A stretch of DNA of 64,000 bases from contig CBDHFM010000030.1 in NCBI GenBank assembly GCA_965262505.1, forward strand, positions 5,270,001 through 5,334,000. The letters run 5' to 3'. Below the pieces are notes generated by a model. The model saw only the letters and a list, made by a program, of their open reading frames with translations, was not told where the DNA came from and ran no database searches. Source of the stretch: JACPPO01 sp965262505. Its GTDB lineage: Bacteria; Acidobacteriota; Vicinamibacteria; Vicinamibacterales; UBA2999. The translations under genes and the position numbers were made by a program. Below are positions 62,618 through 64,000 of the stretch, in pieces (the first letter of the stretch is position 1; each line of letters begins with the position of its first letter).

Positions 62618-63692
62618 TCACGCCGCGATGGGGGTCTGATAGAGCCCGCGGCAATGCGCCTGCCAGCGGTAGCGACCGAGCCGTGCGACATTCCGCCGTG
62701 TCGGGACGGGCGTCCGCCCTTCTAACGCGGCATGGGCCCGATGCGCGTTGTAGAAGTCCTGAAATTCAGCCAGCTTCTATTCCAAGTCCGACGCAGACCA
62801 GAACAGCATTCGATCCACACACTCTCGTCGCAGGGTGCCAATCAACCGTTCGATAAACGGATGGGACACCGGGACATACGGCACACTCTTGACCGCGGTC
62901 ACCCGTGGCACCCGCAGATTGGCGTGCCATTGGTGGAACCGGTACAGCGGGTCGTGGTCGGCGCTGAGGCGTGTCGGACGCAACGTCCCTCGAATCGCAC
63001 GGTTGAACATGCGGCACAGGGCGCGGCCATCCACAATGCCAGCGTGGACACCAAAGCCGACAATCCTCCTGGTGTATTGGTCCATGACCACCAGCACCCA
63101 ATGGCTGCGGAGCAGCGCGGACTCGCACCGAAACAAGTCGATGCTCCACAGACTGTCTGTCGTCTGTCCCAGAAACGTCAGCCAGGAGGGACCACTTCCG
63201 CCTGGACCCGGTCGATAGTGCGTCGCAAGGATCCGGCGCACCACGTCCTTGTCAATGTCGACCGCAAACGCGAGGGCGATCTGCTGGGCAATCCGCGGAC
63301 AGCCCCACAGGGGATTGCGCCGCTTCCATCGCAACAATGGCATCCACCACCGCTTTGGATGGCCCTTTGGGGCCGGTGCGGCGGCGCTTGGGTGAAAACA
63401 GCCAGCGGTACTTGCGGCGACGCAGCATCCGATGGAAATCGAGGATCGTCGACGGTCTCAGCACGATCGCCGACCGGAGCACGCGGGCCGGGCGCATGAA
63501 CAGCGCACACACGCCGGCCAGGACCCGGTCCGACGCGCGGAGGTTCGGCGCCCGGTGCCGCGAGCGATTGAGAATCAGCAGTTGCTACTTGACCAAGAGC
63601 GATTCGGCGACGACAGACCGCAGACCGCCGGGGCCCATCAGCCGCGCCAGGGTGGTGATCAGGTGGACGAGCAGGATGAGCAGGTCGCGCAT
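62618..63692 (-). pseudogene. integrase-core transposase with three or more lesions
   Basis: From ATG 63692 (MRDLLILLVHLITTLARLMG) the frame meets TAG after AESLLVK. It resumes as QLLILNRSRHRAP and runs to a frameshift near 63335. It continues WGCPRIAQQIALAFAVDIDK through WSIDLFRCE and WVLVVMDQYTRR, then meets TAG after ASDLE at about 62780 and ends QTPIAA at 62618. It is paralogous to the gene at 48042 but far more decayed. Confidence 0.88.
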
Positions 63693-63847
63693 CGGAACAT
63701 CCTAGCGACCACTCCCAGGATCACAAAACTTGATACTCGGTGCTTCCGCAATCAACTGTTTGTGTCCTGTCGCTAACCCACCTACATGCTGGAGTTTGGG
63801 CCGTCATTCGAGCGTCATAGTTCTCTCGCCGACAAGGCCCACGCACC

Positions 63848-64000
63848 GTGAAGAAACCAAGCTGTCTCAATCCCGAGTGTCCGTTGCACGGAAACGCCAG
63901 GTCCAGCCACATCATCCGCTACGGATTCTACAGAACCACGGCCGGGAAACGGCGCCGCTACCGGTGCGTGGGATGCGGCCAGACGTTCTCGACGACGAAA
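63848..64000 (+). CDS. zinc-ribbon transposase N-terminus (IS1-like), cut by the window end
   Basis: From GTG 63848 the frame reads KKPSCLNPECPLHG and, later, RRRYRCVGCGQTFSTTK. Two Cys pairs (CLNPEC and CVGC) form a zinc ribbon typical of the N-terminal domain of IS1-like transposases, where it binds the terminal repeats. Only 51 codons are visible, so the catalytic domain and its integrity are unknown. Confidence 0.7.
   Translation, partial: MKKPSCLNPECPLHGNARSSHIIRYGFYRTTAGKRRRYRCVGCGQTFSTTK

Overview
The window is a GC-rich Gram-negative chromosome segment made almost entirely of mobile DNA: most of a conjugative element with a VirB/Trb-type type IV secretion system (T4SS), its cargo, and an IS-rich defence region. 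Outer-membrane and lipoprotein genes, an OmpA protein, a VirB-type T4SS and C-terminally anchored Ig-like surface proteins fit a proteobacterium or an acidobacterium. No single gene fixes the phylum.

1-15.3 kb holds transfer functions on the plus strand, tightly packed and often with ATGA or GTGA overlaps: AlpA-like regulator (partial), small acidic protein, ArdC-like antirestriction/metallopeptidase protein, winged-helix protein, small membrane protein, VirB2, VirB3, VirB4, VirB9, VirB10, VirB5, VirB6, VirB8, a second winged-helix protein, a repeat-rich gap, the coupling ATPase and VirB11. No relaxase, VirB1 or VirB7 was seen, so the element probably continues left of base 1.

15.3-27.9 kb is cargo bracketed by virB11 and a decayed second copy of its 3' end. 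It contains a GAF-LuxR regulator next to a perfect palindrome, a Cre-like tyrosine recombinase enclosed by two lox-like sites in inverted orientation, a 1961-residue repeat-rich surface protein starting 13 bp beyond one site, an internally deleted outer-membrane barrel, and an unrecognised two-gene module.

28-41.6 kb carries a membrane phospholipase-D-like protein, a second AlpA regulator with a P4-type integrase, another tyrosine recombinase, IS5 and IS3 fragments, a ParB-domain DNA methyltransferase with a DUF5681 protein, and an IS1380 element. A TTCCCTGTT repeat cluster and a 3' tRNA-Arg(TCT) fragment lie at 41.3-41.6 kb. The fragment looks like the distal attachment site of an island lying to its left.

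41.7-64 kb mixes probable host genes (double-HTH regulator, lipoprotein, OmpA-like lipoprotein, PEGA-domain protein) with IS5, IS110, IS1380, IS3/IS481-like and IS256-like copies, mostly broken or nested. Two defence-like loci sit here: a translationally coupled ATPase, PIN nuclease and RNA ligase operon (49193-51788, minus), and a TIR-domain protein (55275-56423). The operon is the best candidate for an undescribed system. The Cre-like recombinase with its inverted lox-like sites beside a surface-protein gene is the second. All functional assignments come from reading motifs by eye; no database search was run.
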